A stretch of 64,000 nucleotides of DNA from Triparma verrucosa (GCA_030267905.1 BRXX01000384.1:1-64000); one strand, 5' to 3'; counted from the stretch's first letter, positions 19,682 through 31,468 are shown. The notes: generated by a model not told the origin, from the sequence alone. Numbers and translations are program-made.

Positions 19682-21506
19682 ATGACTGAAGCGGCCCCGC
19701 GACAGACCGAGGCTGTAAGTCAACCCGAATCCCGTAGCACGACCCAACTCTTCTTCCGACCCAACGTCGCTAGTCATCTCAAAATTTAAATCGCTGATCG
19801 AACCTCTTTTTTACCCCATCTCTCATCTCTCACCCTTGTCCCTCCCCAATCCCCTCCCCGACGCCCTACCCGCCCCGCAGCCGGCCTCCCTCTCCCCCGT
19901 CTTTGCTATGAACGAAGACGCCCTGGACAAGCTGAAACTCCTCAACTACGAGGCTACCTTTCCCCGTCCCCTGACCCGTTCCCACTTTGCCCTGCCGGCC
20001 TCCAATGCCTCTCTCCAGTTCCAAGACTTCATCGACATCGTCGTGTATTTGATTGGAAGGATCAAGCGGGACGCTGACTTCTTCAAGATCGACAAGTACG
20101 ACGATCCTAATACTAGCGTTAATAAGATGATGTTGGCCCTGAGGAGCTTGGACTATGAGAGGTAAGAAGAAGAAGCAAGGAGAAGCAAAGAGGAAGCTGC
20201 GAATGCGCTGTCCATGATTGGCATGATCCTAACTCATCGCTTCGCTCCTCGGTCGCTCCGCCCCATGCACCTCCAGCGAGTTCCCCGCTGCCAAGCTCAA
20301 GGCGGCTCACGGAGAGGCCGTTTGCTCTGTGCTCGACTTCCTCACCACCAAGGCTCTGGACTCTGACCGCTTTGTGTTCAAGATGCCCAAGCACAACGAC
20401 TCCATCGAACCTGAGGAGATGGACGCTGACGACGATGCCATGGCCGACGATGACGAGATCGAGGACGAAGTCGAAATTAAGGATGAGGACGACACCATGT
20501 TTCAGGACGCAAATGACGAGGTGAGGCGACTCACTACCGTTCGTCGCTTGGCTGCACTACACTAGGCCCTACTTTATTCTAACTCCTCGGCTCGCTCCTC
20601 GGCTCGCTCCTCGGCTCGCTCCTCGGCTCGCTCAGAACGAATTCTTCTCCAAAGAGAACCACCAGATAATCGAGTCCAACGTCGACCCCATAGAGTGGAA
20701 GACCGAGCTCGAGCGGGTTGGCCCTCGCCTCAGGACAAACAACAATGCCGTGGGGAAGGAGTGGCGTTCCCACATCAATCAGACCATCAAGGTGAGAAGG
20801 CGCATTTGCGAGATATTGGCGTCCGTCGGCTACTTCCAACTCCACCGTTGTTTCTGACACACCGACAAAACAACTTTCCATGTGACTCGCTTCACTCTTC
20901 GCTTCACTCTTCGCTTCGCTAATCGCAGCACTCGGAGCAAATCTCGACAGATCTTCCCACCACCGAGAGCACCTTGAAGACAATAAACAACCAATTGAGT
21001 AGTGCGGTGGAGAAAATGAAGACCAAGGAGAAGTACCTCCAGACCAGCTTCTCACACCTCACAAACGAGTACCAGAGCGTCAAGGCGGAGCTATCCGAGA
21101 TCGAAGAGAAGCACAGTTCTTCCAACGAGAGCGTCGGCAACTTGACCAACGAGCTGTCTACCATCGCCGAACAGCTCGCGGAGGTGAAGGGGACCATGGA
21201 CAGCAGGGGCAGCAGGTAAGAGCTGAGAATACCGCTCAGAGCGTCAATATAGCGCTACGCTACGCTACTTTTACTAACTCGTCGCTCATCTGCTCATCGT
21301 CCTTTGCTCGTAACCCTAGCATGACCGACACTAGCCCCTTGGTGAACATCAAGGCCGCCCTCCAGGACATCAAGGTCGAAATAAATAACTTTGAGCTTCG
21401 CATCGGCGTGGTCGGACAGAGCCTCCTCTCCCAGCAGACCTCGTCGACCACCAACGACATTCAGGTTGAAGCGGGAGACGACGACATGGACGAGGAGTTT
21501 GAATAG
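19682..21506 (+). CDS. IFT57: Intraflagellar transport protein 57
   Basis: Six exons: 19682-19714, 19881-20161, 20277-20520, 20636-20791, 20929-21215 and 21320-21506. Phases agree, giving 395 residues (animal IFT57 is about 430). The N-terminal calponin-homology-like half contains MNEDALDKLKLLNYE, FALPASNASLQFQDFIDIVV and SVLDFLTTKAL, matching IFT57/Hippi. After an acidic stretch, ESNVDPIEWKTELERVGPRL is highly conserved in the family. The C-terminal half is coiled coil, for pairing with IFT20 in the IFT-B complex that carries cargo along ciliary axonemes. Three introns use GTAAG donors, unusual here. Intron 3 ends in four copies of a CTCCTCGGCTCG repeat. It is tail-to-tail with the myotubularin, 66 bp apart. 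Confidence 0.9.
20583..20635 (+). repeat. Tandem 12-bp repeat in an IFT57 intron
   Basis: Four copies of CTCCTCGGCTCG lie directly between the CTAAC branch-like site and the CAG acceptor of IFT57 intron 3. It is an amplified form of the TCGCTTCGCTC module found at the 3' ends of many introns here. Confidence 0.85.
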
Positions 21507-21572
21507 AAAGTAAATAAACAAGCAGCAAGCAAGCGCAGTGAATTTCAAATCTCCATTTTCTCTAAGTTTGTT

Positions 21573-24500
21573 CTAAATCTTCTCGCCCCAGTCATCTCGC
21601 CACTTGACCCCTTCGCCCTCCCTAGGATGACACTCGAAATCCCACCTGCAGAAGTACCTCTCCCACAGGATCATCTTCTTGATGCTGGTGCTGGGCCACA
21701 AGATCTTCTTGTCGTCGGACTTGAAGGCCTGGTTCACGAAGCGCTCCCTCTTAGAAAGGACGTACGTCCATATGGAGATCGTCTTTTCCTTCAGCTGCAG
21801 CTCCTTCCTTTCCTTTGCGTTGTTTCCCAAAAACGTGCCGAAGAGGCATGAGTGCAGGTGATCAGCTACGAAGACGAGCAGCTCCTCGTTCAGTTCAAAC
21901 GCCGTGGGGAATTGATGCATGAGCTGGTGCACAGTGTCGAGCCATTGCACGAAGACGGGCGACCTTTCGTTGGGATGCTTGTCCGAGCCTTGGCCGTGGC
22001 GGTCCTTGAACTTGTGTCCAAAATCTGTGCCGAGAGTGATGATTGGGTTAGACCAAAGCGACTCGCAACCATATTCCCGCACTTCCTCACCTAACCACTC
22101 CTTTTCTATCAGAATCGCAAAGCCCTCGATGGTTCGGTAGTAAGGGTCAAGTAGGAGCATGCACGTCGCCGACATCTGAGAGGTGCGGTCCCATCCGTCC
22201 GAGCAGTGAACTAAGACCGAGCTGTCGTTGAGCTCTATCCTCTCCGCAGCCAGCACCGACGCCTTCATGACGAGTTGGACGTGCCTCAGCCACAAACTCT
22301 CCTTGATGTGGTCAGCAAATCCGCCCTTGAGTTCTCCCTGGTCCTGAAGGGTACTGGCCTGCCCGACGGCGTTGACGCTGTCGCGCATTACGTGAATGTT
22401 CTCGATGTTGCAGTACACGAGCTCAGCATGGGCGTAATTAGCGATGATTTCGGTCCCCTTCCCTTGGACCTGGTTGCCTGTGGCGGCGAGGATCTTTCTC
22501 GCATCGAGAATGTAGAGAGTAGAGGGGTCCTCAAGTTCGAGCGGGTTGTGGGGGTCTCCTCGGACCCTGTAGAGATTCAGAAGCTTCTCATCAGACGCGT
22601 TCCTGCTGGACTTTAGCCCAACCATGGGCTGGGCGCTTCGGACCAACACCGCCCCATTCTTCTTGTTCCTCCAGCTCACAGCTGGCATCCTGCACTTGCT
22701 TCTGAACTTGGCGGCCAGCATTATGTCGCTCTCGCTCATGCCGCTCGGCACGCAGAAGTGGAGGGGGTAGGTGTCGGAGAGGGAAAAGTTGTCGCTCCAG
22801 ATTCTGTAAAACCGGGCGTGGGGAGAATTGACCAAGCCGAGTCTGCGAAGAGCGTAGCGTAGTTAGAATCACGTGACGAAGTGGCTGGTACCCGCTTGGG
22901 TCGGGCCTCACCTCTCAAACTCCTTCATCGGTTGGAATAGGTCCCAACCGTTGACGAGCCCATCCAGCTTCTTCTTGGGGTTCTTCGCCTGCAGGGCATG
23001 CGAGAAAGCGAATGTGTCCTTGGGCCCTTCCGACGTGAAGGCCAAGGAAGATATGGCACCAACAAGCGTCTGGACAAAGGTTTCGTTCGGCTCGAACGAA
23101 ACGAGAATGTGTCGAAGGTCCTTGCAGACTATGAGTACGCACGACGAGTCTAGTTTGGAAATGGAATATATGTTGTTGACGGGAATGTCGAACCGGTCGA
23201 AGTATTCGTTCACTTCATGCCTCGTGAAGGCAGTCTGCGAGCCACTGATGTGCGACTGCAGGACAAGGCGGTAGTTTGTGACGCTGAGCGTCCCCACCCA
23301 GTGGTGGTTGTCGCCGTTCAAGTTGTCCCTCGCCTTGGACCCGAAGCTGCGACGAGCGAAGCGAGTCGCAATGGAAGTTTCGTTCGTGCTGTTAGAAACA
23401 GCGTAGAAGTTTGCAGCAGCGATGCCACGTACAGAAGTATCGGCCATGTACGTTGTTGTCCTATATACACGTTTCCTCAGCTCCTCGCTTTGCTCCTCGT
23501 ACACTCTCACCTATATCTGACGTTCTCCACGACGTTCATGATGACCTCTCCACCGACCACCCAGCTGCCGTCGTATTTGCTCATGTCTGCGTCGAGCGAC
23601 GCGAGTTGCAATAGAAGGGTCGTTCGTATTGTTAATAACGGCGAATAATTTGGCAGCAGCGACGTAACGCACGGAAGTATGGACCGTGCATTCAATATCC
23701 AGTACACCCGCCTCTTCACACTCTCACCTCCTCCTCCCTTTCCAGCGATGCCCTGCTGCCCCAAGTTCGCAGTCTCGGAACTAGTCCTCTTCCTTTGCAC
23801 CAGGGCCACCTTGTTCCTCCACTCCGTAAGGGCCTGATGCACAGTGATACACGGTGTGAACATGAAAAGTCTAAAGAACTCCACGAAGTCAATGCCGGCG
23901 GAGACGTCGCTGTCCGCAAGCGCTATCATCTTTTCCGCCTCGGACATCTCCACCGCGGATCCGTCAGTGAGCATGCCGTTCTCCTTCATGGCCTTGTGCA
24001 GGCTATGCTTCGAGATCTGGCCCGTATTTCTCTTATCGAGCTGCGACGATGACGAATCGAGTCAAGGAGCGAAGGGGGATAGTAAGGTGAGTGGTTGAAT
24101 ATCAGAAGCAGCGTTGCGCATGCTCTCACCTCCCCGAAAATCTGCTTTAGCTTCGCTCCACTCGCCCTCATGACGTCCAAGTGCGTCTGGAAACGTATGG
24201 CCTCCTCGTTGCCGCTAAAAATATATCTCTTGTTCTGGATCGGAGCGCCCAGGATGTCGCTCATGAATTGGACGTCGAGCTCAGTGTTGTTCTTCGCGTG
24301 GATGCGAGTGCTCACGATCCTGTCGACGTCGATGCCTACAGACGGTTTGTCCTGTGTGTGTGGGGGGGGCAATGTTAGGAATATCCATCTAGAAGAAGCA
24401 CCGGGTCGCTGTTCCCTCACCTTGTCCTTGACCTTTCTCATTACCATCTCGGCCAGGTCGAGCTCAATGTTGGCGCTTTTGAGAATGCCCAAGGGGGTGC

Positions 24501-25381
24501 TCTTGATCTTGCACTTGAAATTGAGGATGGTGTTGCCACCGGAGAACTCGACGGTCGCGCTGGAGTTGGCAGAGTTTTCTCTGTCAGGCGTGTCAGGTGT
24601 AGGAGTAGGGGTGGGGGTGGGGGGGGGAGGGGGAGGTGAGTAATGTGGTTGGGATTTTGCGTGGTGCATGATGGAAGATTTGTGTTAGTGACTCTTCCTG
24701 CACCTGCTCCCCTTCTCACCTGCTAGCTATCTCCGACAAATCAACAGGAGGGGGAGGCGGAGGAACACTCGGCTTCGGAAAAGCAGGGATGTAGCTCGTC
24801 CTCTTCGGCTGCTTCCTCGCCGCCTTATTCATGGGCGGAGTGTCCGAGGACGGGTCAGAACCTAAGAGCTGAGATGGCTCGGGAGCGCCGGGGATGCTGC
24901 GGCAGGATTGAGATGATTGTGTTAATTCTAACGAGTTCGGGCGACCATCGCCAGCGGACGGAGGAAGGCTCGCCCGATGAACGAGGTCGTCTTCCGTAGA
25001 GTTGCCAGACATTGCTGGAAGAAGGGTAAATCAGCACTTGAGAAACTTGAGAAGGGCTTCTCCTGAACTGGGATTTGCTGGATTCCATATATCCGACCAT
25101 CAACTAAATCGCAGGCAATTTAGCACTCGACTAAAATATCAGGCAGTACTTGGATTTGGCGTCCCACTTGTGAAAGTGGTCTCAGGATTCCGTCTCGTAA
25201 TCAGCCTTTGAAGCTTACTACCTGGGCAGAGAAGCAGCTTGGGGTGGACGAGTTTATCCTTGTCATTTCCCGAGCCTATTTGGTCGGCGGTGGGCCTGTT
25301 AGGGGTTGTCGACATTTCTTCGTAGGTGAATTCTAAAGAGGGGTGCGCAGTAAGACAAAAGTTGACGTTATTGTCAGACAT
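21573..25381 (-). CDS. Myotubularin-family phosphoinositide phosphatase with EF-hand
   Basis: Core exons on the minus strand: 24720-25012, 24421-24580, 24130-24351, 23728-24040, 23511-23586, 22912-23346 and 21573-22842. They read in frame as 922 residues from the ATG at 25012. An upstream exon 25222-25381, joined at 25014 by a GTAGTA donor, is also phase-compatible and would add an N-terminus starting MSDNNVNF; this is uncertain. Domains in order: Pro-rich N-terminus, a segment with ADSDVSAGIDFVEFFRLF (a canonical EF-hand loop), a GRAM domain (WVVGGEVIMNVV, WVGTLSVTNYRLVL), then the phosphatase with VLVHCSDGWDRTSQ. The C-x5-R loop is intact, so it should be an active PI3P/PI(3,5)P2 3-phosphatase. 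Myotubularins act on endosomes. Intron 5 ends in TCGCTTCGCTCGTCGCAG. Confidence 0.9.
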
Positions 25382-25444
25382 TTGGACCTTGTTGCGGGAA
25401 GGGCAGAGGGGGCGGCGAGCAGATTGATAGCTTAGGGTAAAGTC

Positions 25445-27224
25445 ATGGGTTTCGGCGGCAGGCTCGACGACACCTGCCCACTGTGCGATGACTCAGATCT
25501 CGCAGACACGTGCGTATTCGGAGAGGTGAGAAAGATCTTGTTTTGGGAGGGGTGATTCATGTTGATGAGAATGTCGCCCTTCTGACGTAATATGTTGACG
25601 CAGGCGACTTGCATCTGCACCAGGCTGGGGGAATACTGCTACAACCAGTATCCCTACTACGCCTACGATATATTTTTGGGAGTAACGCTTTTGCTGCAGG
25701 GGATAAACTTGTTTTACAGCGGCTACTTCACATACGGAATACTCAAGAAGAAGATTTTAGGGACGTGCCCTTGCGTATTTTACTGCTGTCCAGATGGCTG
25801 CTGCATCCCCGAGGCTGTAGGGTCGACGTCGACGAGGAATTTGATGAAATCTCAGAAGAGGTTCTCGGCGATGGAGTCCATAATCATATTGACTTTCGTC
25901 GGACTGTTAGTTAGAGTGTTCTGGCTGTGCACCATAGTGAACGGTCGCAATGCTTCAGTGGTCTTGGTCGACCAATACGTCGAGGGAGTTTTGTTGAAGG
26001 CGCCCCAAATTTTATGGATGTCCGCCTACCTGTACACGGCGTTAGTGTGGCGCCGCCTGAGCGATAAATGCACGAATCTGACGAACCGACAATCCACGAA
26101 GAAAAGGTGAGGAGCCGCCCGGTCGAGGGAGCGTAGCGACCGAGAGCCTCTTTTATTGAGCGAAGCGAGACCATGGTAACTATAGATAATAATAAGGGGG
26201 GAGCGTAGCGACCGAGAACCCTCACGCTAAAAAATAATATAATATAAGCGAGACCATGGTAACTATAGATAACAATAAGGGGGGAGCGTAGCGACCGAGA
26301 ACCCTCACGCTAAAAAATAATATAATATAAGCGAGACCATGGTAACTATAGATAATAATAAGGGGGGAGCGTAGCGACCGAGAACCCTCACGCTAAAAAA
26401 AAATATAATATAACCTCGCCCTCAAATAATTAACCCCCCTCTCCTCTCGCTCCCAGCTACGAAAAGCTCGCCTTCAAAGTAAACTTCATGGCTTTCTTCC
26501 TCCTCCTAATCGTCCTCCCCCTCTACATATACGGTAACCTTTCTTACCCTCCTCTAGTCGCCTTCGTAGACTACTTTTTAATGGTATGCGTTATTACGGT
26601 TAGTGTAGCGGGGAGGGGCTTCGCGAAGCAGTTGATACTTCAGTTGAATAGTAGTATACTTGGGGGGGACATTATACCGACGATTAATTACGTTTTGAGA
26701 TGTTCGGTCACGGCAGCATGGTGAGTAGTAAGGGTGTCTAGTTAGAGAGGAGGTGTTTCTAACCTCTTCGACGATTCCAAAACAACGGGGCGTACGCTTC
26801 TAACAAACGTCATTAATAAAATTCTAGGCTCGTTATCCTCGTAGGTCTCCTGTACAACCTCTTTTTCCGCGGTACTGGAAAATGGTACGCTTTTACATAC
26901 TCAACTATCGTCCACGACATCTGTGAGTTCCTTCTCTGCCACGGTTTACTGAAGACAAAAATGGACTCAATGAGTAAAAAGAGAGCCGACGCAGCGCATA
27001 GTATGAAGCTTACGGGTGTTAATATAACTGGAGCACGTCGTGGTTTGAGTAGTAAAAATTCTAGTATGAGATTTTCGGAGATGAGCGAAGCGAGGACGAA
27101 GGCCGCAAGCTTGCAGAAGGAGAGGAGGCCGAGCAAGAGGGATTTAAGCGATTTGAAGATGAAGAGGTTGGAACAGCACTTTCATAAACCGAAGATTGGG
27201 AGGACTAGTCAGGCGATGATTTGA
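25445..27224 (+). CDS. Multi-pass (about seven TM) membrane protein
   Basis: Four exons, 25445-25525, 25604-26106, 26457-26720 and 26828-27224, give 414 residues with consistent phases. A cysteine-rich N-terminus (CPLCDDSDLADTCVFGE, ATCICTRLGEYCY) is followed by about seven hydrophobic segments: DIFLGVTLLLQGINLFY, SIIILTFVGLLVRVFWL, LLKAPQILWMSAYLYTALVW, FMAFFLLLIVLPLYIYG, YFLMVCVITVSVAG, a sixth split by intron 3, and YSTIVHDICEFLLCHGLL. The tail is basic (RRPSKRDLSDLKMKRL). The layout recalls the THH1/TOM1/TOM3 family of plant and protist 7TM proteins, or an orphan GPCR-like receptor; neither is certain. Intron 2 (26107-26456) is long and carries a three-copy 83-bp repeat. The start is only 63 bp from the possible first exon of the myotubularin. 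Confidence 0.75.
26165..26413. repeat. 83-bp tandem repeat, three copies, inside an intron
   Basis: Three near-identical 83-bp units begin at 26165, 26248 and 26331. Each starts GCGAGACCATGGTAACTATAG and includes GGGGGGAGCGTAGCGACCGAG and an AT-rich end (AATATAATATAA). The core aagcgagaccatggtaacta is also found, inverted, at 46432-46451 in a PRP31 intron. The GAGCGTAGCGACCGAG block is related to the GAGCGAAGCGACGAG module of other introns. Confidence 0.9.
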
Positions 27225-27420
27225 GGGGTGGGTGGGGTTGGGGATTGTGGGGGGGGAAACGAAATAAATTTTTTGAAGAGGGTTAAAAAAAAGCGAAAAG
27301 CGAGCTTTGCAGAAGAAAGTAAATTCTTAAATTCTCTCTTTCTTATTCTTTCCTAAAACTCTCCATTCGCTTTGTTTCCACACGCCCCCCCCCCTCTCTC
27401 CTCTCTCCTATCTCCCCTCC

Positions 27421-28059
27421 TTAAACAATCCCCGGAATCAAAATACACCCATGCGCAGGTCCAATAATACTATCATTAGCATTAGCGATATGTTCAGCGA
27501 GAGTCTCCCCTTGAATCCCCTCCTGAATCATCGCCCCCGTGATCCCGAGCATGGCAGCACGCCCTTGGTTAAGCTCCAAATCGAGCTTGAACTTTAACTG
27601 TTCACCTTCCAAGGTTTGGCCTAAGTAACCGGTACCGTAGTCACCTGAGTAGTTGGACGCAGGCCAGATACCTCCTTCGATGAAACCCGCCACGAGGAGA
27701 ATCTGTAGGAGGCCGAGGGTAGGAACGGCGAATATACCAGTGAAACCATCAGGGATGTCGCTGAACGCGAGGTTGTTGCTGGGGCTTATCATGCCCGGAA
27801 TTTCTATCCCGGCGTTGTGGACTAACATGCCGACGACTGCGACCATGGAGATGCGACCGTGCTTCCTCTCGACGGCGCGACGGCGTTCGAACTTCTCAGG
27901 GAAGAGGGTTAACTGGTTGAAAGGGTCGAAGACACCGAGGGGGGCGGTGGCGCCGATTTCGAGCTCGTTGACGTTCAGGGCGGTGGAAGGTTTGGAGAGG
28001 GGGGTGGGGGCGAAGGCGGAGGCCACGGCGAGGAGGGAAGCGAAGATTGCGAGTTTCAT
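27421..28059 (-). CDS. Fucoxanthin-chlorophyll a/c light-harvesting protein
   Basis: Single exon, 212 residues. The N-terminus MKLAIFASLLAVASAFAP is a signal peptide ending in ASAFAP, the classic cleavage motif for import into four-membrane plastids of red-algal origin. The first membrane helix contains RRRAVERKHGRISMVAVVGM, the E-x-KHGR-A-x-x-A signature in which Glu and Arg pair and the His or Glu bind chlorophyll. Helix three has LELNQGRAAMLGITG, the second half of the same signature. A central helix (GLLQILLVAGFIEGG) lies between. The protein inserts in thylakoids and passes excitation energy to the photosystems. It is the strongest taxonomic marker in the window. Tail-to-tail with the 7TM gene. 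Confidence 0.95.
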   Translation of the reverse strand: MKLAIFASLLAVASAFAPTPLSKPSTALNVNELEIGATAPLGVFDPFNQLTLFPEKFERRRAVERKHGRISMVAVVGMLVHNAGIEIPGMISPSNNLAFSDIPDGFTGIFAVPTLGLLQILLVAGFIEGGIWPASNYSGDYGTGYLGQTLEGEQLKFKLDLELNQGRAAMLGITGAMIQEGIQGETLAEHIANANDSIIGPAHGCILIPGIV

Positions 28060-28723
28060 TCTGGAGGGACTTCTATTGGAGGGAGGGAGGGAGGGAAAGA
28101 GGGGACCGAGAGGCGATTTAGTTAGACTACGAATATGAAAACGAATATGACAACGAATATGATTTGATTTGAAAGGTAGGGCAGGATGGGGGCGCGTGTC
28201 GGTGAAAAAAGCATTGAAAGCCTGGTTTTAACGTCGATATTTGACGAATATTTGGCTATCATGTCCGATATATACAATATTGGGGGCCTTAGGGATCATT
28301 ATAGGGAGCATTGAGGAGAGTATAGACGTGTTGTGATGACAATATCTATCTCCTCAACATCCGAAAAGGCAAAGAGGTACCAGAAGATAATTGCTCATAA
28401 GATGCAATTTACATAATATTATTATACGTCATGCACGATAACTGCATAGGAGAAGCAACATAGAGCATATAGACGTCGACTGGAAGGAAGGGAAGCGTAC
28501 TTGTAATTTTGGGTAATTTCTCTGGAAGTGGCATATTTTATCCCCGTTTTAGTATCTCGTTATTACGAGTCAGCTGGCATCGAATCAGGTCGTGCTCCAT
28601 CCTATTCTACATTTATAAACTAAATACACAATAAAAGTCGCCTGATCGGCCTGATCGGCGTTATAAAGTTTTTTAAAAGTGCCTTTAAAGTGCCATCGAG
28701 AAAAGTTGGAGGGAGGTGATACG
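28060..28723. other. Divergent promoter region
   Basis: This 664-bp AT-rich region separates the light-harvesting gene and the SLBP gene, transcribed away from each other. No convincing frame or repeat was seen. It should hold both promoters, one light-linked and one cell-cycle-linked. Confidence 0.45.
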
Positions 28724-29572
28724 ATGTCTTCTCCTCTACCATTATCATCGGTTCCATTATCATCGGCAATGGAACACGGTTCGGAACACGGTTCGTCATC
28801 ATCTACATCGAACAACCCATTCAACGTTTCCGTTCAAACTCCTCAAAATTCCCTCACAGGGACCCTAACAGGTTCTTCAAAACCTTCCAAGCCTCCTTCC
28901 AAGCCTCCTTCCAAGCCTCCTTCGAAGCCTTTCCCTTCAGTTCCAAACCCTGCTCCTTCACGGATGCCTCCCTCATCAAAAAACAAATCCTGGACGAACC
29001 CAACTTCGACTAAATACCGTTCGAGACCTTCCCACCGTACTCCGAACCCCTCCACCTCCTCCTCCACCTCCTCCTCCACCTCCTCCTCGAAACGTTCCCG
29101 TTCCTCCTCTCCCTCCCTCCCCTCCTCCAAGAAGTCCCGCCCCTCCCGCCCCCCCTCCCAAACCTCAATCTTCGGTTCCCTCGACCCTTCCCTCTCCTCC
29201 TCCCTCTCAAAAATAACCTCCCGCACAACCCAAATATCCTACGGCAAGAACACTCTCTCCTACGCTTCGTACCTCTCCTCCGTTCCTCTCCCCTCCCGAA
29301 AAATAACCGACCCCTGGACACCCGACCCTACAGCTGACATCCCTAACCGTCGTTGGAAAGGTATGTTATCAGAATGGCGTAGGAGATTACATTTATGGGA
29401 TCCAAACGGTTACGTACCTCCTAGTAATTCTGTAGAAGTAGATAAGGTTGAAGAATTTAAGAACGATCCTACTAAAGAATTCGAGGAGACGGAAATTAAT
29501 CAGGAAGTCGATATATATGAGGAGGTTGAGGAGAAAATTTATGATTCTGATTCTGACGATGATCTCCTCTAA
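28724..29572 (+). CDS. SLBP: Histone RNA stem-loop binding protein
   Basis: Single exon, 282 residues from the ATG at 28724. The N-terminal 160 residues are Ser/Pro/Lys-rich and disordered, with a repeated PSKP unit. Residues about 165-240 form the SLBP RNA-binding domain: QISYGKNTLSYASYLSSVP, then DPWTPDP and RRWKGMLSEWRRRLHLWDP. The YGKNT, TP and W-x-x-x-L-x-x-WR-x-x-LH-x-WDP signatures match the animal and protist family. SLBP binds the 3' stem-loop of replication-dependent histone mRNAs and directs their processing, export and decay. Thus this organism is expected to use stem-loop histone mRNAs. The acidic C-terminus (SDSDDD) is also usual. Absence of introns is notable for this window. 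Confidence 0.9.
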   Translation: MSSPLPLSSVPLSSAMEHGSEHGSSSSTSNNPFNVSVQTPQNSLTGTLTGSSKPSKPPSKPPSKPPSKPFPSVPNPAPSRMPPSSKNKSWTNPTSTKYRSRPSHRTPNPSTSSSTSSSTSSSKRSRSSSPSLPSSKKSRPSRPPSQTSIFGSLDPSLSSSLSKITSRTTQISYGKNTLSYASYLSSVPLPSRKITDPWTPDPTADIPNRRWKGMLSEWRRRLHLWDPNGYVPPSNSVEVDKVEEFKNDPTKEFEETEINQEVDIYEEVEEKIYDSDSDDDLL

Positions 29573-29838
29573 AAACATAATCCGAAGAGGAAACGGTTGG
29601 AAGGGTTAGAAGATTGAAGGTGGAGACGCTCTGATTCTGATCTTATCCTCTAAAAACAATCGAATTGGGTTTTAAAGAACAAATAACAAAAATCGTTAAA
29701 ATGTTAAGCCGTGTCCCCTTAAATGTGTTTTAACCATTTTGGCTTAAGTTTGTCGACGTTTTGTCTTTGTTCTCCTCCCTTCCCCCCCCCTCTCAATCGG
29801 ACACATCATGTAATGCCCCCCTAGTGAAGTCTCATTAA

Positions 29839-31468
29839 TTAAACTACTTTTAAATCCTTGACTTTTTCAATGACTCTTTTACACTGCGCTCGGAGTTTAT
29901 CGTCTTTCAGAGTATTAACGAAGCTTTTGTTCAAAACGAAACAAAACACACATAACGAAGGGTTTCGTGTTAGAACACCTTTCGGGTGTCTGAATCCTTC
30001 CATCCTTTTATCTCACCTCTTAAACCTCTCAACCTGACCTTCCTCAATCCCTTCCCTCCCCCCCCCCCCCAAAACATTCGCCGCACACCTCGCGGCTTCC
30101 CGCCTCCCCTCCAAATCCTCAATCTTAACTTCCCCTTCTCCCACAATCCTCAAACATACCGGTAATATATCACAAGTTTGTAACATTTGTAAACATAATA
30201 AATCTTCGCTTACACCCGCAAGCGTGTAAGTAATATGACGGAGAATAGCGTGTTCTAACGGAAGCATATTCCTTAAATTTATCCCTTCCAATACATCAGC
30301 TAACTCTTTTATTATCCCAGAGTTCCCGATAATACGACGAGTTTCAGGAGAGGACGTTATCATTTTAGCGAGGACTTGTGAAGCGTAGAGTTGTTGTTCG
30401 AGGATGCGGGAGGTTAGCATGTGGGATAGAGGGGTTAGGGAGGAGGGGGTTACGGAGGGGGCGGAGGAGATTAAGGAAGGGGAGAGGGGGGGGGGAGCGT
30501 CGAGGATTGGACTGACTTTTAGGGAGGAGGGAGAGAAGTCGGACGTCTGGAGGGGAAGAAGAACACATTGTTAGGTTATGTTATTAACATCAAAACGATC
30601 GTTGTTTTCCTCTCAATAATTATATTCTCCTCCCTCCCCCCTCCCTTCACAATCTCACCTGCATCATTATCTCCAACCCTTCCCTAATACTCCTCCAAAC
30701 CTTTGAGAATACAACAGCGTCTCCTTCCCTCCTCGCGATTTCGAAAACGTAACCTTCCCCCCCCCCGGGGGCGTTGTATACCTGACACACGAAATTAAGG
30801 TAGTGGTTCTCCAAGGTCGTCACGGCTTTGTATTTGGCTTTGGCGGGGAGGTATTCGAAGTCGCATTTGGCGTGGGTTAGGAGTTTGGAGATTGTGGAGG
30901 TTATTAGAGGGAGGGGGAGGGGGGGGAGGACGAGACGGAGGGGGGGGGAAAAGGAGAGGGAGGGGGAGAGGTGGGCGAGGCCGGGGAGGTTCAGGGTTTT
31001 AGAGCGGTCAAGACCGAGGCCTGGGGGGGGGGATTTATTGAGGATTAAGTTAGTATGGAAATTGAGAGGACTTTCTTTCATTCTTTTCTGACCTTCACTA
31101 CTCCTTCCTCCTTTAACCTCCTCTACCGTCGGAGCCGGCGGCAGCTGCCTCGAACCTCCTACATGCCTCTGCTTTCCTTCAGGTACACGGAACTCTTCCT
31201 TCCCAGGCTCGACGTTGAGAGTTGAGATCCCGAAGTCGGGATTCATTAAGGGCGCGGCCATGCCGCGGTGAACTACGCCGGCGTTGAAGTTAGGAGGAGG
31301 GGCGACGGAGATGCTGCGGTAGACTACTTCTTTTTTGAAGTATTCGGAGGAGGAGTTTGAGGAGGTAGGGGGGGAGGAGGAGACGTCGTTGGAGAGGATC
31401 TTCTTGCTTCTCTCGTGCTCGGAGGAGGGGGCGGTGGGGGGGGACGACTGAGAGGGTGGAGAGGACAT
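29839..31468 (-). CDS. Uncharacterised protein with conserved central domain and armadillo-like region
   Basis: Three exons on the minus strand: 30659-31468, 30017-30546 and 29839-29923. Phases agree, giving 474 residues. The N-terminal 190 residues are Ser/Pro-rich and disordered. A compact globular part follows (about 195-270): KCDFEYLPAKAKYKAV, NHYLNFVCQVY and YVFEIARREGDAVVFSKVW. I do not recognise its family, although it resembles the KA1-type alpha/beta folds at the ends of some kinases. Residues 300-470 are helical: RILEQQLYASQVLAKMITSS, IGNSGIIKELADVLEG, EHAILRHITYTLAG and REAARCAANVLGG, which look like armadillo repeats. The last exon of 28 codons is basic. No catalytic motif seen. 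Confidence 0.65.

Noticed and set aside
26107..26456. Tandem 83-bp repeat as a transposon
   Set aside because: No terminal inverted repeats, target-site duplication or coding frame were seen; it is fully inside an intron, so I call it a repeat only.
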